From Brumimicrobium sp033722555 (lineage in GTDB: Bacteria > Bacteroidota > Bacteroidia > Flavobacteriales_D > Crocinitomicaceae), in contig JAWVYS010000010.1 of NCBI GenBank assembly GCA_033722555.1, positions 17,532 through 81,531 on the forward strand: a DNA stretch of 64,000 bases, written 5' to 3'. The notes below the pieces were generated by a model. That model worked only from the letters and a program-made list of their open reading frames with translations. It made no database searches and had not been told where the DNA came from. Shown one piece after another: positions 62,532 through 64,000 of the stretch (within the stretch, counting starts at the first letter, position 1; every line of letters starts with the position of its first letter). The position numbers and the translations under genes are program-made.

Positions 62532-62539
62532 TATTTTTG
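62532..62539 (+). promoter_or_regulatory. Promoter -7 element abutting lpxK
   Basis: TATTTTTG matches TAnnTTTG and ends 6 nt before the lpxK ATG at 62546, a spacing that implies a leaderless or nearly leaderless mRNA. The -33 region is a weak match. Confidence 0.5.
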
Positions 62540-62545
62540 ACGACT

Positions 62546-63604
62546 ATGCATTGGTTGCGTTATACTGTACTCCCTTTCTCTTATTTATACGGAGGTATTC
62601 TTTCGTTCCGGGATTTACTTTTTGAAAAAGGGATCCTTAAAATCGAAAGGGTTAAGGCCACCGTGGTTTCTGTAGGGAATCTCTCGGTAGGAGGGACAGG
62701 CAAAACGCCACATGTCGATTGGCTGGCTTCACGGTTCAAAGAAAAAGTATTATCCGCGGTACTTCTCAGAGGATACGGTCGTAAAACAAAAGGATTTATG
62801 CTTGTAGGACCTAATGCAAAACCCGAAACGGTAGGAGACGAAGCTTTGTTGTATAAATCCACACACGGTGATAAACTTGTTGTTGCGGTCTGCGAAAAAA
62901 GGGTAGAGGGAGCGAAAAGAATCCTTGAACTTCATCCGAAAACGGAACTGATCATTCTTGATGATGCCTTTCAGCACAGATACATTCATAGGGATGTAAA
63001 TATTTTGCTTACGGATTATTCGGCTTTGTTTTACAAGGATTTTGTGATGCCCGTCGGTAGACTGCGTGAGTTCAGGTTTCAAAAAAGAAGAGCTGATGTT
63101 GTGGTTGTTACAAAATGCCCCGATAATCTCACAGCCCTGGAAAAAGAACGTATCAGAAATAAAATGAAACTATCTGCGGATGTGTTACTATGTTTTTCGA
63201 AAATTAAATACGGAAATGTCATACCTTTCTTTTCGAGTGAATTTGAGGTTCCTGAAAAAGTCTTATTAATTACCGGTATTGCTACTCCTGAACCACTGGT
63301 CGAATTCTGGAAGAAAATCGCTGATGTAACTCATCTCTCCTTTCCTGATCATCATGATTTCACGCGGCGCGATATTGATAAGATTCACAATAAATTTGAT
63401 ACATTTGCAACGCATAGTCAATGCATCGTGACAACGTCGAAAGATTATGTCAGACTGTGTGCTCCGGAAATTAAACCGCTGATTAAAGATTATCCGTGGT
63501 TTTATCAGGAAATAACTGTAGAAATTGATAATGAGGAAGAATTATTAAAGAAAATTTATGGATATGTTGAAGAAAATCGAAGAAGCAGTAGCTTACCTCA
63601 ATAA
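62546..63604 (+). CDS. lpxK: Tetraacyldisaccharide 4'-kinase
   Basis: This 352-residue membrane-associated kinase has one N-terminal hydrophobic helix and a P-loop (VGGTGKTP, residues 48-55). It also has LRGYGRK and DDAFQHRYIHRDVNILL, the characteristic LpxK motif. It phosphorylates the 4' position of the lipid A disaccharide at the inner membrane. The ATG at 62546 is used, since the earlier TTG is within the promoter region. Its end overlaps the next gene by 41 bp in another frame. Confidence 0.95.
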   Translation: MHWLRYTVLPFSYLYGGILSFRDLLFEKGILKIERVKATVVSVGNLSVGGTGKTPHVDWLASRFKEKVLSAVLLRGYGRKTKGFMLVGPNAKPETVGDEALLYKSTHGDKLVVAVCEKRVEGAKRILELHPKTELIILDDAFQHRYIHRDVNILLTDYSALFYKDFVMPVGRLREFRFQKRRADVVVVTKCPDNLTALEKERIRNKMKLSADVLLCFSKIKYGNVIPFFSSEFEVPEKVLLITGIATPEPLVEFWKKIADVTHLSFPDHHDFTRRDIDKIHNKFDTFATHSQCIVTTSKDYVRLCAPEIKPLIKDYPWFYQEITVEIDNEEELLKKIYGYVEENRRSSSLPQ

Positions 63605-64000
63605 ACAGACAAAGATAAAACCGAGTGTAGGTATTATTTTAGGTACAGGCCTTGGTGGTTTGGTGAAAGAGATTGAAATAATCAATGAGATTTCTTACGA
63701 AGATATTCCGAGCTTTCCTGTTTCAACGGTTGAATCTCACAGTGGTAAACTGATTTTCGGTAAACTTGGAGGCAAAGACGTTGTTGCAATGCAGGGACGA
63801 TTTCATTATTACGAGGGGTATTCCCTTCAGGAGGTGACCTTCCCTGTGCGGGTGATGAAGAAACTCGGTATTGAAAGGCTTGTTGTAAGCAATGCTTCCG
63901 GAGGGGTAAATCCTTTGTTTGAAATCGGTGAAATAATGATTATTAATGATCATATCAATCTTTTCCCCGGTAATCCACTGATCGGTAAAAATATTGATGA
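63564..64000 (+). CDS. Purine nucleoside phosphorylase, N-terminal part (partial)
   Basis: An open frame begins at ATG 63564 and runs to the window edge (145 complete codons). The product begins MLKKIEEAVAYLN and has GIILGTGLGGL (phosphate site), GRFHYYEGYS, and VSNASGGVNP, all typical of the class of trimeric purine nucleoside phosphorylases. It splits purine nucleosides with phosphate in purine salvage. It overlaps lpxK by 41 bp, so it is co-transcribed with it. The C-terminal half lies outside the window. Confidence 0.9.
   Translation, partial: MLKKIEEAVAYLNKQTKIKPSVGIILGTGLGGLVKEIEIINEISYEDIPSFPVSTVESHSGKLIFGKLGGKDVVAMQGRFHYYEGYSLQEVTFPVRVMKKLGIERLVVSNASGGVNPLFEIGEIMIINDHINLFPGNPLIGKNID

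Noticed and set aside
1..64000. CRISPR array or insertion sequence
   Set aside because: No regularly spaced repeats beyond the two-copy tRNA trailer, and no transposase or cas genes were seen.

Overview
The window is a contiguous piece of a Bacteroidota chromosome, most likely Flavobacteriia or a close relative. The evidence is five secreted proteins with a type IX secretion (T9SS) C-terminal sorting domain, the T9SS component PorQ, an S46 dipeptidyl-peptidase, a TonB-dependent receptor with an N-terminal regulatory-like domain, and repeated Bacteroidota-type promoters (TAnnTTTG at -7, sometimes with TTG about 19-20 nt upstream). Base composition is moderately AT-rich throughout. Most of the window is ordinary core genome: no CRISPR array, prophage or insertion sequence is visible.

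Layout. 1-0.3 kb: end of trigger factor. 0.4-6.2 kb: cell envelope and secretion (HldD heptose epimerase, a metzincin lipoprotein, a T9SS subtilase, O-antigen ligase and Wzz). 6.3-14.1 kb: S46 peptidase, a membrane protein, CoaE behind a SiaB-SiaC signalling pair, a methyltransferase-ZIP transporter pair, a GH3 lipoprotein and OsmC. 14.2-21 kb: LipA, then two large T9SS cargo proteins facing each other across a 0.65 kb gene-free stretch. 21-31 kb: ECF sigma factor with a small membrane protein, a Smr-less MutS2, a five-gene minus-strand operon (M42 peptidase, HolA, RsmE, DUF4159 protein, unknown), AccA and IspE. 31-34.1 kb: FG-GAP T9SS protein, then tRNA-Pro(GGG) followed by a tandem repeat that copies its 3' end. 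34.3-42 kb: M23-LysM peptidase, patatin, an orphan ABC ATPase cluster with a BrkB protein, an XRE-S24 regulator and Lon. 42-47.8 kb: a complete seven-gene Mrp antiporter operon. 48-55.7 kb: phosphoesterase, PorQ, an AT-rich T9SS protein, glutamate dehydrogenase, a 47-residue Cys-rich protein, a DCC-family protein, ElbB and a RecD-like helicase. 55.8-64 kb: TonB receptor, a large unknown secreted protein, GcvT, a small outer-membrane barrel, LpxK and the start of purine nucleoside phosphorylase.

Functional links. HldD, LpxK, Wzz and O-antigen ligase all serve lipopolysaccharide synthesis. PorQ belongs to the machine that exports the five sorting-domain proteins. The S46, M42, S8, M23 and metzincin enzymes suggest a protein-degrading lifestyle, and the Mrp antiporter fits a saline or alkaline habitat (inference).

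The least explained signals are small. They are the repeat behind tRNA-Pro, two palindromes that look like metal-regulator operators (before the ZIP operon and before the Cys-rich peptide), a SiaB-SiaC pair without its usual partners, a metzincin with an archaemetzincin-like HCx4CxM tail, and three genes whose -7 promoter element ends exactly 6 nt before the start codon, suggesting leaderless mRNAs. No clearly new multi-gene system is evident.
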